From Eupeodes corollae (Eukaryota; Arthropoda; Insecta; Diptera; Syrphidae), in the NCBI RefSeq assembly GCF_945859685.1, contig NC_079148.1, positions 32,561,946 to 32,625,945 on the forward strand: DNA of 64,000 nt, written 5' to 3'. The notes below the pieces were generated by a model. It ran no database searches, was not told the DNA's origin, and saw only the letters and a program-made list of their open reading frames with translations. The position numbers were made by a program, and so were the translations under genes. This document shows positions 23,276-35,109 of the stretch, one piece after another (the stretch's first letter is position 1; the number at the start of each line of letters is the position of its first letter).

Positions 23276-25660
23276 TTACCACTTTTTGAAAAATGTTTTG
23301 GATATTTTAAACATAATATAACCTTGAAAAATTTGATTAAAGTAAAAAAATAAATGTTGCCGAAATATTTAAGACCTTAATAAAAATCTAAATTATTTCG
23401 ATCTGTTTAATCAATCTAAATTTTGCACTCGAAAAATCTTAAAACATCTAAAAAATCCCTCAAAAATCACTAAAGATTTTCAAAATGTACTTACTTGTTC
23501 CTACAAAAATTATGACATGACTGTCATGAATACATTTTTTTTAAGGGACTGCAAACGATTGAAACTTCCTTAAGGGTTGTAAGTAGCTCCGGGTTTTCCA
23601 ATAGGAGGTTTCATTTTAAATATCGCTCATATAATTAGCTGTCACTTCTAAAGATGCCACCTTTAAATATGTCATTTTTAAAGATGTCATCTTTCGATAT
23701 TTGACAATTAAAAAGACATTAACAAAAATGGAACAACGCATTTGAAATGTTTAAATTTACTTCAAAACAAGTGAACATTTTGCAGTTTTGGAAGAATAAT
23801 ATGAACGATTTCAACGAGGTATTATGATTTAATACCATTAATCTTTTGTCTTTATGCTTAATAATAAATTCAAGCCCTTAAAAATGAAATTCGTTAAGCT
23901 ATCGAGAACAGAACCTATACATACATCCACAAATGTTCGATTTGGCCTTGGAAAATTTAATGAAAACGGTTTGGTGCTGCAATGCAACCATAGCTGTGGT
24001 AACCTTTTCGCTGAATCCTTCATCTTTACAATAAATAAAACATCATTTGATTTGTCTCCAAAAATCAAAAGAAACCCTCTTATTACAAAACCATGTTAAA
24101 CCATATTTGTTAAATATTTGGAGATTGTTCATTTTTAAGTGTTATAGTGTACCTACCAATATAAATAATTCCAAAGCTTCGTGATTAAACAGTCGGCAAA
24201 AGAACTCCTCCGACTAATTACAGATATCAATACTTACAAATTGTTTCAGAAATCGACACCTCATTAATAAATTAATTGTACATTCCATTTGCACAATTTC
24301 ATGTATTGACAATTTAAGTGTCTTCGTCGCATTCTCACACAACATTATTATGTCAATGAATGATTTAAATATGGCAGATAGAATGTCATTTTGTCAGTTA
24401 TTGAGTAAATCCATTATAAACAATCAAATATTCTCTTTGAGTAAAATTTAAAAAAACAAAAATAAATAAATTATTGCCCATCGTAGATGCATCAAAAACA
24501 CAAAAAAGTTGCAAAACAAAATAAAGTTCTCACCTACAGCAGAGTAAGTTTTTGTTGCTGCGTATTTTGTTTAAAAAAAAATTAAAATTAGCAGATGTCT
24601 CCTCCTAGTAGAGGGTCATGGATTATCACAAAAAAGAAAAATGCTTAACTGTCCGCACTTCATTGTGCGGACCACACAGGCGACTTCCATATAATTTTGT
24701 TTTTTGTGCAATTCATGGCCGAATCATTAATCATCGTCAGCTCTTAATGCAACTTAATAGTCTTTCGTCCAATATTTTTTCCAACCACAATAAAATTGAG
24801 ATATGTGCCTATGCTCGAATGTCTTCTTGCATTGCAATGATTTTAGCAGAACTATGACAAACAAAGCTAAAGAGATGATAAAAGAGTCTTGGTCGCAATT
24901 ACTGCGCAGAATTGAAAGGATTTTTCAAAAAGGATATAAAATCACAATCCATGCTACCTACGCAATACCTTAGCCTTACAATAATAGACGAAGCGTGATT
25001 TAAATGCTTTAAAAACGTGTTGGTGTAGGTCGATTTCAATCGTATTTGGTTATAATAAGTATTTGGGGGGAAGGTGGTAAGATTATACCTTAGATCCTTA
25101 GTAAAATACAACATGAATAAAAACCAAAGGTATAACAATAGTCAGACATATTCCAATAAGATAATAATAGGAGTATTGGCATAAGTGATTCTATTTTGAT
25201 ATTTAGACAAAAATCATTATTTTTGCGAGAAATCGGCGGGTGTTTATTTAATTGTAAAGAGTACATTATACTTTCCATGACTAATTCAAACATTTGAGGG
25301 TTTATGTCCTAGACAACTTCACGAATTCCATTTTTGAGGTCTTTCAATCGTTTGTAACGCATGCACATAGACCTTTTCTTTCACTGGCTAAATCTAAACA
25401 TGTTAAATTACAAGATCTCGATGGTCAATTGTTATCACCTCTTCGAGGAATAACATCATGGTCAGGAGATATTGCCCGTGTTTTCTTATGGATTCAATAT
25501 ATAGTGCAGAGAGAAACTACCTAAGAAACGATCCATAGTTGCGCCGTTTTTACATTTGAAAGCTGATACAGTTGAACATATGTCAGAATATTTTAAAACA
25601 AAATTGCATCAAAATTTGTGGAATTCAGACCATGGACCTATTTTACTAAATACTTTACAT
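23276..25660. other. Non-coding or unassigned stretch
   Basis: No recognisable gene. Open frames of 76-81 codons occur at 23854-24099 (+), 24618-24857 (+) and 25294-25524 (+). Their compositions are less biased than elsewhere, but no domain, signal peptide or splice context was recognised. They are best left as anonymous open frames. Confidence 0.35.
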
Positions 25661-26243
25661 ATTGTTTTCAACATTCAGCACAATTTTGAGAAAAATCAAA
25701 ATAAAAAAAACATAAAAAAGATTACTAAAACTTAGTAAAATGTGATTTTCGACCCAAATATCTTTTTTAAAATTAAAAATAATGGCTTGGAACTTATTTT
25801 TATATATTTTCTATAAGATAAAATTTGTAAATCTGCAAAAAATACAACACGAAATTGGTAAATATGATGTTCAATTCTCGATATCTCGTGAATTAATTAA
25901 GGTATTGACTTCAAAATTAATTCATTTCGTGCTCGATTTTAAAGAAATGTTACTAGTATTGTTACAAATAGGTTTTCCACTAAAATTTTAGTTAACAAAA
26001 ATAGATTTTACAATCAAACTATTTCATCATATGCAAAATATTGTTGGTAATTTTAAGTTAATTTTTTAGAAAAATTCAACAAAACAAAAACCTACAAAAA
26101 CTAATAAGTTGTTTTCGACTCAAGTATCAGAAGAAGAAGGAAAGATTTTGACTTATTTATCTCCCACAAAAATATCTGTTCAAATTTTGGGCAAGACAAA
26201 CGGGGCGGGATGTTATCAGTGTGGGTCGCATCCCAGCCTTTTT
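25660..26243 (-). mobile_element. Jockey-like LINE tail, copy B
   Basis: Minus-strand copy. The head CGGGATGTTATCAGTGTGGG / TCGCATCCCAGCC (26206-26237) is the hairpin region with a small internal loss; units with TTTTCGACCCAAATATCTTT follow at 25745. Its 3' terminal block is missing. Confidence 0.55.
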
Positions 26244-26689
26244 GAATTAGTTTTCGACAACTTTTAAAAATAAACTCTGATTTGCAAATGAAAATGTTTC
26301 TTTGCATATTAATAAAAAGCTTTATAAAATTATAAATATAATGGCAAAGTTTATTGTTTGGTGAACCAGAAAGAACAATTTTTTTGAAAAACAAAAAAAA
26401 GTTTCACTTTTCAAAAATGACTGCGCAAATTGGAGTTTGACTTATTTTGTAAAAAGGAAATCTTTTCAATTAAAAAATGTCCCTTTTGCAAATTTGCAAA
26501 GTAATAGCGCAATGTTGCAAAGTGAAAAGTTTTTGTTAAAACAGGGCTTTACTTTACTTTAATTTCGATTATAAACTGTAATATTTTTTGTCGATACTAA
26601 ATTTCTCCAAATTAACAAGCAATAATACAGTTTAAGAAACTTGGTCGAGTCTGTTTATGCTCAATAGAAATAGCCAGTTGCATTCCTCC
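26244..26689. other. Intergenic, no gene seen
   Basis: AT-rich non-coding sequence between two LINE remnants. Confidence 0.4.
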
Positions 26690-27870
26690 CCTTAAAAAGT
26701 TAAACCGTAATACTCGCACTTCTAGGAATCCTCATCAGTATACCTTCGAGCCCAACTTCGGTCGTACTACACGAATGTGCAATGCCTTACCACACTCTGT
26801 TTTTCCCAGCCATTGCAATATTCAGGAATTCAAAACCAATGTGCACCGACAACTCCTTTCAACCTCTCTCGTCTTCCTAGTGCTCACACTGTGTCTTTAC
26901 ATAATAAGGGTAGTAATATCCCCTTAAGTGTGCGCTTATCAAAAAAAAAAGAGGTCGGGATGCGGCCCACACTGATAACTTCCCATCCCGTCAACAATAT
27001 TTTTTGAAAGTATAACATTAAATTAAAAACTTTGCAGTTTTGAAAAGATATTTGAGTCGAAAATCAATTTTTACCAACTTTTATTAATTTTTTGTTTAGG
27101 TTTTTATTTTTGTAAGAAAACTGTCAATTCGATTTTTCTCAACATTTTTCAGAATGTTGAAATCAATATTTCTTATAAAATAAAATAAGTGTGAAGCCTA
27201 AATTTCAAGTTTTTGAAAAGATATTTGATATATTCAATTTTTACCAACTTTGAGTAATGTTTTTTTAGATTTTTATTTTTTATGAAAAAAACTGTCAATT
27301 CGATTTTTCTCAAAATTTTATCAGATGTCAAAAACATTATTCTTTGATGCACAAAATGGTTTGAGAGATAAAATCATATTTTAGTCGTATATTTTTGGAG
27401 GTGACAATTTTTTTTAGTTTTTTTGATTTATAAAAAAACCGTTAAATGGATTTTAAAAAAAAATATACTTCTTTAATATCACTTTATAATATATTATATA
27501 AAATTTATTTCAAGTCTCTAGCGTTTTTGGTGCGTAAGATATTTAGGGTTAACCAAAATGTTTACCTTTTTTCAAACTCCTATGGTAAAAAAACCACCCA
27601 CGCAATTTTCTTGAGAGCCTTTTCTGCCTTATTATCGGTATAACAATATTTATTTGAAATCGATATCTCTTCTGGTTCTTGAGCTATGCACGACAAAAAC
27701 AACGTCTCGAACGTACGGACATACGAACGTACGTAAACACGCACGCACAGACATTTTCTAAATATCTTGTATTCTGACTCTAGGGACCTTGAAACGTCGA
27801 GAAATGTCAAAATGTTTGATTTGACAAATCGGACCCATTACAATAACTTCCTATGGGAAGTTAAAAAAAA
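26690..27870 (+). mobile_element. Jockey-like LINE 3' end: ORF2 C-terminus plus tail (copy C)
   Basis: This copy links the tail family to a LINE. 26735-26870 encodes FEPNFGRTTRMCNALPHSVF and FPSHCNIQEFKTNVHRQLL in one plus frame, the typical C-terminal block of Jockey-clade ORF2. The frame runs through a poly-A stretch (26941-26950) into GAGGTCGGGATGCGGCCCAC, where CGGGATG (26956-26962) pairs with CATCCCG (26984-26990). ~173-bp unit sequence follows from 27040. The 3' part (ACGTACGGACATACGAACG at ~27710) ends with AACTTCCTATGGGAAGTT and an A-run at 27847-27870. The element is 5'-truncated around 26690. Confidence 0.7.
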
Positions 27871-30149
27871 CTTGGTCGAGTTTTTTACAAATAATTCATT
27901 TTTGAACACATTCATTAAAAAAATATTTGGAAGCGTTCATTATGTATCAAAAACTTTTCACTCATTTCGGTATAACTTGTATCAGTATCTTTCTTGAGAT
28001 TTTATCCTGCAAGTTAGTGGTACTACCTTCCATACAGATTCGCTAAAAAATTTGAGGACTTTACAAAATTGAAAACATGTATTTACAAAAAAGTTTAAAT
28101 AAAAGTTGAGTAGTCAGATCACTAGAAAAACACACAAATAATTTAATTAGAGCAAACATTAGTTAAAATAATTTAAAAATAAATTCTATAAAAATAAAAA
28201 AGTTCATTTTGAGTCTCTAAATGACGACATAGTAGGTCTATTCTTAACGTTGACCAAAATTGTCAACTGTCAAAAAACCGTTCCATACTTTTTTGGCAGT
28301 TTTTTTAAGAACATTTCATCCACACTCTTAACAATTTGACAGACCAACAATTTCGGTCCAAAATTTCTGGGAGCAACCCTAGTGTTTTATATATTGGACA
28401 CTACTCTACGAACATATCCATCGACAATCAAGTTAGAATCAAACCTACCAAAGAGGATCGTAAAGTGTAAAACTAGAAAATTTATTTCGATATTCGATTA
28501 TGAGTTAAATACGGGTATTGTTGCTTTTTGAAACTTAAATGGTTTTATTTTTTATTATAATGTCGTAGTTTTTATTTTTCATATAATAAAAAATTACAGC
28601 TTTAAAAGTGACAGCTGTGCAAAGTAAAGCTGTCATGTTGAAAAAAATATAAAAATAATGTTGAAAACAGTTTTATTTTTAAATTTGATTTTGTTTGGGT
28701 TCGAAATAATCACCAAAAATTAACTCCTAAATGACCATGAAAGCTTTTTTAAAACAAAAAGTCTTAGACTTGACATTATTTTGTAAACTAATTTAACGTT
28801 TTTTTAACTACTCAACATCATACATTTTAAAAAATAATTCCAGAGCATTTCGATTTTTCAGAAATTTTGACATTTATTTTTCGAATATTAAAAAATTGAA
28901 TAACGTTGGTAGTATGTACATATTTATAGTTATGTAAAAAAAATTATACAATCACCATAAAAAGACACTATGAAACAAAAATATGTATGAATGAAGAAAG
29001 TTGGTTTATGCATTTTATAGATGTTTTTTTTAACTAAATGATTAAAGCCGTGAAGGTTTTTACTCACAAAATTTATTTTAGCTATTTTATGGATTGGTTT
29101 ATTTTTCATTTCTGTTTTCTTTGTAAAAAAAAAATTAAAAAACGTAAAATGTAACTCAGTTACGAGTTTACGACTATAGGTACTAAAAATATTCACATCC
29201 CTTAAAAAAATCAATACATATTTTTTTTAAAAGAACCAAAATAAGAGGTAGTATTTTTTTGTGATAAAAATACATTAGTTTTTTTTTCGTTTTTAATACT
29301 CAGGGTTAGGGACACTTTCCAGCTAACAAGCAAGCGGTGGCGCAGAGGTTGGATGGAATTTTGTTCAGTTCTGTTTTTTTGTTTTTTTTTTTGTTATTTT
29401 TCATTTTTATTTGTTCTCTTTTTTTGGTTCAGATTAAAAATGTGCAAAGGAAGGTAAAATTATTTAGAAGGTTTTCGAAGAATTCAGGAGGGTTGTGTGA
29501 AACAAGGGAAAAGAGTTTGTTTTTTTCTTATTTCATATTTTCTTTTTTAGGAACTGAAAAGGAAGCGAAAAAAACAACGAGTTAAAAGTATAAAATTTAC
29601 CTGTATATGACTTTTTTTTTGGAGAGTATAAAAATAAAATTTTTGAAGCTTGAAAAAAATTAAAAAAAGAAGAAAAAATATTGGATTCAGTAAAAATTTT
29701 ATGTGAAGTGGAAAAAGGGTGTTCTTTATAAGCAATGAACTTACATATGCATGTATATGTTTTTTGCTTAGATGTGAAGGAATTTAAGGGAAAACAGGAA
29801 AGAGTGGTGTGTTGTATACATATATTGGTGTATGAATGATTTCATATTACTTCAAAAGTGATCAATATTTTTCGTCGCTGTGCATAAATTTAAAAGTTGA
29901 TTAGAAAATTGACAAGAATAATTTTGCATTTTGTATCTAATCAAATAGAAGCTTTTGAAAGAAGTTTCTTAGATTAAATTCAAATTGCATCAAAAATCTC
30001 ACATACATTAGTAAATTATTCTGCATCTTAAAATTTAATACGGAACATAAAAACAACGAATTAATGAATAAATAAATAGTCAGTTAAAATGTTTTAGTAA
30101 TGATGAGTTTTAGATTTTGAAAATTTGAAGGCAGTTAGGTGGTGCCAAA
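27871..30149. other. Non-coding AT-rich stretch
   Basis: No supported gene. 28609-28635 contains a short hairpin (TGACAGCT ... AGCTGTCA). 29215-29740 is T/A-run-rich; its open frames (29337-29585, 28930-29214) are low-complexity. Confidence 0.45.
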
Positions 30150-31905
30150 TGAAAAAAAAGAGGCTGTCGATTTGTCTTGCTTAAAACCTAAAAAAAGTAT
30201 TCCTAACGATATTCTGTGCGAAATACTTAATTTGAATCTTTCAATCATTTATTTTAAACCATTATTAAATAGGTATTTGAGCCAAAAATCACTGTTAACC
30301 AAGTTTTATTAAAAATATCAAACTAAAGTAAAAAAAGTACAAAAGTAAAAAAAGTACAAAAGTAAAAACTATCAATTCGATTTTTCTCAAAATTGTACTG
30401 AATGTTGAAAAATATATTTTATATAAGATGAAATAAGTTTAGTCTTTAATTTTTAAAAAGACATTTGTGGCGAATATGCACTCTTACCATTTTTACACAG
30501 ATGGGTCAAAAACAAAAGAAGGGGTTGGTGGAGGTGTGTACTCTGAACGAAATTAATTCTCTCATTCCGCCTCCCCAGTCATTGTAGCGTGTTGCAGGCG
30601 GAACTTTTGGCGATAAAGGAAGTCTTGTCCTGGCTTAAAGAAAACGTGATATCAACATCTGATATACGTATTTTCTTAGATAGCCGCTATCAAATCTCTG
30701 GACTCTGCCTCTACAAACTCTATAACAGTCCATAACTGTCGATCATCACTAATGGAGATGGCACAACAGTTTAATATTCACCTTTGCTGGGTGCCGGGCC
30801 ATAGAGACATTCCAGGTAACTGTAAGGCAGATGAATGTATTGGCATACCAATCGCTACTTGTAAACTGCTGCTAATGCAAGACGCTGTGAGGAGGGCAGG
30901 CAACAGGTGGAACAACATCACCACGTGTCAAGTCACAAAAAACATCTGGCCAACACTGGATATAAAACGTTCAAGATGCTTGCTCTCTCTAAGCAGATCG
31001 CATATAAGCTCGATAATAGGTGTCATAACCGGACACTGTCTAATAGGAAAGCACGCCACGAGACTAGGCGTAGTCTCAAATGACTTTTGCAGAAGCTGTA
31101 TGGACGAGGAAGAGCAAGAAACGGTTCTTCATCTTCTCTGTACATGCCCTGCTCTGGCTCGAAAACGCAAGAATTACCTAGGAGAATTCTTCTTTAACGA
31201 TATCATATCGGTATAATCAGCCTCTCACGTTTCGTAAGGGACTTCAGCTATTTCCATTGAGCTTAGAAGATTCATGTGGTATCACAATGGGCCGTTAATG
31301 GGCCACTATAACCTAACCTAACCTACGCTCTTACTTAGTGTTAGTAATGTTTTTTTCAAGTTTATATATTTAAAAATAAAGTGTCAATTTGATGTTTCTT
31401 CGCTGCATACAAAATATTTTGGAGATAATATCGTTTTTGTTCCTAAAATATTCGAGGTGACAATTATTTTTTTTTCGATTCTTTGATTTAAAAAAATACA
31501 ACTGATTTTGTATTCCTTTTATTTTATTGGTTTAGTGCCATTTCACAATATACAATATAAAATTTAATTAAATTCGCTTGCATTATTGGTTTGTACCATA
31601 TTTTGGGTTAATCAAAATTTTCATTTTTTTTAAATGCTATTGTGAAAAAAGACCATTACCTCAATTTTTTTAGAGTCCTTTCTGCATTGTTATATGTATC
31701 ACAAAATTTATTTTAAGTCCATATCTCCACTGGTTATTGAGATATGGGCGACGAAAAAAGCTTACCGAATTAACGGACATACAAACGTACGCACGAACGC
31801 ACGTCTCTAAAAATCTTTTATACAGACTATGGGGACCTAGAAGCACCGAGAAATGTAATGTAAGCATTTTCGAACCGATTACAATAATTTCCTATGGAAA
31901 GGTGA
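30150..31905 (+). mobile_element. Jockey-like LINE tail, copy D, split by an LOA LINE
   Basis: Starts with an A-run and GAGGCTGTCGATTTGTCTTG (30151-30180). Compared with the other copies, the whole hairpin between GAGGCTG and TCGATTT is absent. Tail units occupy 30220-30487 and resume at 31335. The 3' block, with CGAGAAATGT and ATTACAATAATTTCCTATGG, ends near 31905. Between the halves sits the LINE at 30488-31327. Confidence 0.6.
30488..31327 (+). mobile_element. LOA/R1-group LINE 3' fragment (RNase H and C-terminus)
   Basis: Inserted in copy D with a short target duplication CTCTTAC (30481-30487 and 31328-31334). It opens with FYTDGSKTKEGVGGGVYSE (RNase H first Asp intact). A frame from 30752 to 31216 follows: LCWVPGHRDIPGNCKADE (RNase H His/Asp motif) with SIIGVITGHCLIGKHATRL, NDFCRSCMDEEEQETVLHLL and CTCPALARKRKNYLG, the C-terminal Cys/His knuckle. 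Stops occur between about 30555 and 30750. The 3' end is TATAACCTAACCTAACCTA, the same end as the copy at 6309. Confidence 0.8.
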
Positions 31906-32035
31906 TAAAAAAGTTTATTCTTTTTGAATGATTGAATGCTTTTGAACCAGAGTTGGGAAATGGTTAAGAAAAAATATTTTAAAAAAATCTGATTTTACTT
32001 TTTCAAATAATTTAAAATGTAGTTCAAGAAATTAA
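31906..32035. other. Intergenic
   Basis: AT-rich, nothing recognised. Confidence 0.3.
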
Positions 32036-32353
32036 ATTACTTTAAAATGTTCTGAACATATAAACACCTACAAAATAAATGCATGCAGTGACATTTGTGG
32101 TGGTACGAGGCTAAAGTATAACTTATTCCAACAACAGCGTCAACAGCGTTTTAAATTATTAAAAAAGATCTACGTTTTTGCTACAGATTTTAAAGATGGA
32201 ACCCGTAAAGGTATCGAGGAAATACAGCAGCAAATGTCCGAATTGATCATGGAAAATTTCATGTCCATCGTTGATCATCTTTACTTTGAATCAATTGATT
32301 TCCCAAGAACTGTCCGCTTAATATTATTGGAAACCCCTATACATTTATATTAA
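32036..32353 (+). CDS. Unrecognised open frame, possible terminal exon
   Basis: A 105-codon open frame with no early ATG, ending at TAA 32351-32353. Its composition is protein-like and unlike nearby T-rich frames: Cys-containing start, then LFQQQRQQRFKLLKKIYVF, ATDFKDGTRKGIEEIQQQM, and a helical end rich in Met, Glu and Leu (SELIMENFMSIVDHLYFES ... LETPIHLY). A possible splice acceptor, TTTTTGCTACAG, ends at about 32190, in front of the most protein-like part. An AATAAA lies immediately after the stop (about 32352). It could be the last exon of a gene whose other exons lie elsewhere, a retro-fragment, or chance. I do not recognise the family. Confidence 0.3.
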   Translation: MTLKCSEHINTYKINACSDICGGTRLKYNLFQQQRQQRFKLLKKIYVFATDFKDGTRKGIEEIQQQMSELIMENFMSIVDHLYFESIDFPRTVRLILLETPIHLY

Positions 32354-33279
32354 TAAATTATTTAAATACAATTTTCTTGCTCTTGTAAAAATTCCTTGGT
32401 ATTTATAGATATGTATGTGTATTTGATTTTTGTATTTCTGTTGTAATTTAATCCTTTTTACACTAAAATAGATTTGAAAACAAAAGGAATTTGAAGGGCT
32501 TCAGTGCTTTCTTTTTGAAAATGTAAAGGAACCAAAATACAATAGTAGTTTGAAATAATTGAGGAAATCAAAAAGTATTTAGGTGGAATTTTCGCATCAG
32601 TTCCGTTTCTGATGCTTAAAATTTGCAAGTACATAGAATTTGTAATCAGTATTTCACTATTTAGTAAACAAACAGGTTTCAGGTTTCTTACTTGTAACGT
32701 CTTCAATGAATTCAATATAGAACTTGGTCGAATTTTGTTTCTCAAAAAGGTAAATTGAAATACCGGAAACATAATACCAACAGTTTTCATCATCATAAAA
32801 TTTTGTTTCCATTTTATTTTCTAAAATTTGCTTAGGTTTTCTTACTATACCAAAGATAAAAAAGTATTCAAAATAAAAAATGTCAGCTGTCTATATTTTG
32901 TGTTTTTTATGATAATGTTTTTGTATTTCTTATCTCTGAAAAATATATTTTGAAGTGTTTTTTTTCAGTTTATACTTCAAAATCAGATTTACTGGTGAAC
33001 AACTTGGATTTAGTCATAGATTATACTAAGTACTTGTGCTCATAAGTTTTTTTTGTTATATGCATACATTTATATTCATGTATCAATAAACTACATGTAC
33101 TTCGGTTTTCTTGATCTGTAGATATGTACATTTTTGACCTCAATTATTAATGTTTTGTTTGATAATTAGAAACAAATGTAAAATGTGTAGACTAAGAAGT
33201 TTAAAAATCGAAGATATGTTTCGAATTCCTATCTGATTTTTTAGTTAGGATGCAAAATTAGATTTGAAAGAAGATTAGA
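32354..33279. other. Intergenic, no gene seen
   Basis: AT-rich. A 112-codon minus-strand frame at 32458-32796 shows no domain and no splice context. Confidence 0.4.
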
Positions 33280-33800
33280 AGTTTTGAAAACATAAATTTT
33301 ATTGCAATATAAGTTTTTTTTTAAATATTTGAAACTTTATTCATGTTGCTAACGATCACCAATTTCGGTCGTATAAAATAATAAAGTTTACAACTGAATC
33401 GCACGAACTTGCTTCTGTATCAAAAGACTGTTTAAAAATAAAAATTATGTTTAAACATTTAAAAATATACCAATAAAATAAGCTTGTCTTCAAAAATTTA
33501 AATGCCAGTTAATTATTTAAAAAAATGTTAAACATTTTATTCGATAATTTTAGAGTTTTTTTTTACATTAATTTTGTATAGATATACACATTTTTTTCAA
33601 TGTAAGTTTTTTTAGTCTTTAAAAAATGGCCAATGCAAATCTGCCTAGAACCTTAACTTAACCTCGGCTGTAGGGGCGAGGATACATGGGGAACCCAGTT
33701 TTTCGTAATGTCATGTTTAATTAGAATCTCGAGTTCGAATTTTTTACGAATGCAATACTTGCCATATAGTTCGTCGCAAGTAAAAGACTTTCTAAAAATA
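33280..33800 (+). repeat. Dispersed repeat, copy 1
   Basis: Shares several blocks in the same order with 38290-39060: GCACGAACTTGCTTCTGTAT (33402), CAAAAATTTAAATGCCAGTT (33490), CTGCCTAGAACCTTAA (33640), GGCTGTAGGGG (33667), and TACGAATGCAATACTTG near 33747 followed by TTCGTCGCAAG. It has no coding potential; family unknown. Confidence 0.55.
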
Positions 33801-33845
33801 ACCAAGTTGAAAACAGAAAGGTTGTTTTATAAAAATGATTTTTTT

Positions 33846-35109
33846 TCCCAAAGGAAGTTATTGTAATGGGTCCGATTGGTCAAATTGAAAATGTTGACAT
33901 TTCTCGATGTTTCAAGTCGAAATAAAAGATTTGTAGAAAGATGTACTCGTATGTGCGTGAGTGTGAACGTACGTCCGTACATTCACGACGTTTTTTTCGT
34001 CGTCCATAGCTCAAGAACCAGAAGAGATATCGACTTCAAATAAATTTTGTTGTACAGATAATAAAGCAGAAAGATGCAGAAAGGGCACTCAAGAAAATTG
34101 AGTGGGTGGTTTTTTTAACATAGCAGTTTGAAAAAAGGTGAACATTTTGGTTAACCCTAAATATCTTACGAACGAAAGACTTGAATTAAATTTGATATAA
34201 TATATTGTTACGTGATATCAAAGGTTTATATTTTTTGAAAAGAATCCATGTAACCGTTTTTTTTGTAAATCAAAAAAACTGAAAAAAAAGTTTGTCTCCT
34301 CCAAAATTTTACGACTAAAATATGATTTCATCTCCAAAACAATTTTGTGCAACGAAGAATAATGTTTATTTACATCTGAGAAAAATAGAATTAACAGTTT
34401 TTTTTATAAAAAATAAAAATCTAAAAAAAACATAACTCAAAGTTGGTAAAAATTGAATATCGATTCAAATATCTTTTCAAAAACTTGACATAAGAAATGT
34501 TGTTTTCAACATTCTGAAAAATGTTGAGAAAAATCGAATTGACAGTTTTTTTCAAAAAATATCATTGTCAACATTTAGTTAAATTTTGAGAAAAATCGAA
34601 TTGACAGTTTTTTTTACAAAAAATAAAAACCTGAAAAAAAATGTATAAAAGTTGGTAAAAACTGATTTTCGACTCAAATATCTTTTCAAAAATTGTAGAT
34701 ATTGGCTTTAAACTACTTTTATCTTTCAAAAAATATTGTTGTTAACATTTAGTGAAATTTTGAAAAAAAATCGTATTGAAAGTTTTTTACTAAAAAACTA
34801 AAAACCTAAAAAAAATAACAAAAATTGGTAAAAATTTACTTTCGACTCAAATAGATTTTCAAAAATTAAAAATATTGACTTCAAACTAATTTATTTCACA
34901 GAAAATATTGTTTTCGATATTTATTTATTTTTATATAAAAATTCCAACAGTCCGTTTTTTTCATAAAAAACAAAATCTACAAAAAATAGTACGCAAATTT
35001 GGTAAAAATTGATACGAGTACATATAGACAAACTTTTAAGCAAGACAAATCGACAGACGGGATGGGAAGTTATCAGTGTGGGTCGCATCCCAGCCTCCTT
35101 TTTTTTTAT
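33846..35109 (-). mobile_element. Jockey-like LINE tail, copy E
   Basis: Minus-strand copy with both ends. On plus it begins CCCAAAGGAAGTTATTGTAA (3' end) and ends with the hairpin head GGGATG (35059-35064) ... CATCCC (35086-35091), then CAGCCTCC and a T-run. Interior units around 34441-34870 alternate AACTGATTTTCGACTCAAAT with CGAATTGACAGTTTTTTT. Confidence 0.65.

Noticed and set aside
29337..29585. 82-codon frame resembling a small membrane protein
   Set aside because: Composition follows poly-T runs; flanking DNA is low-complexity and the frame has no conserved motif.
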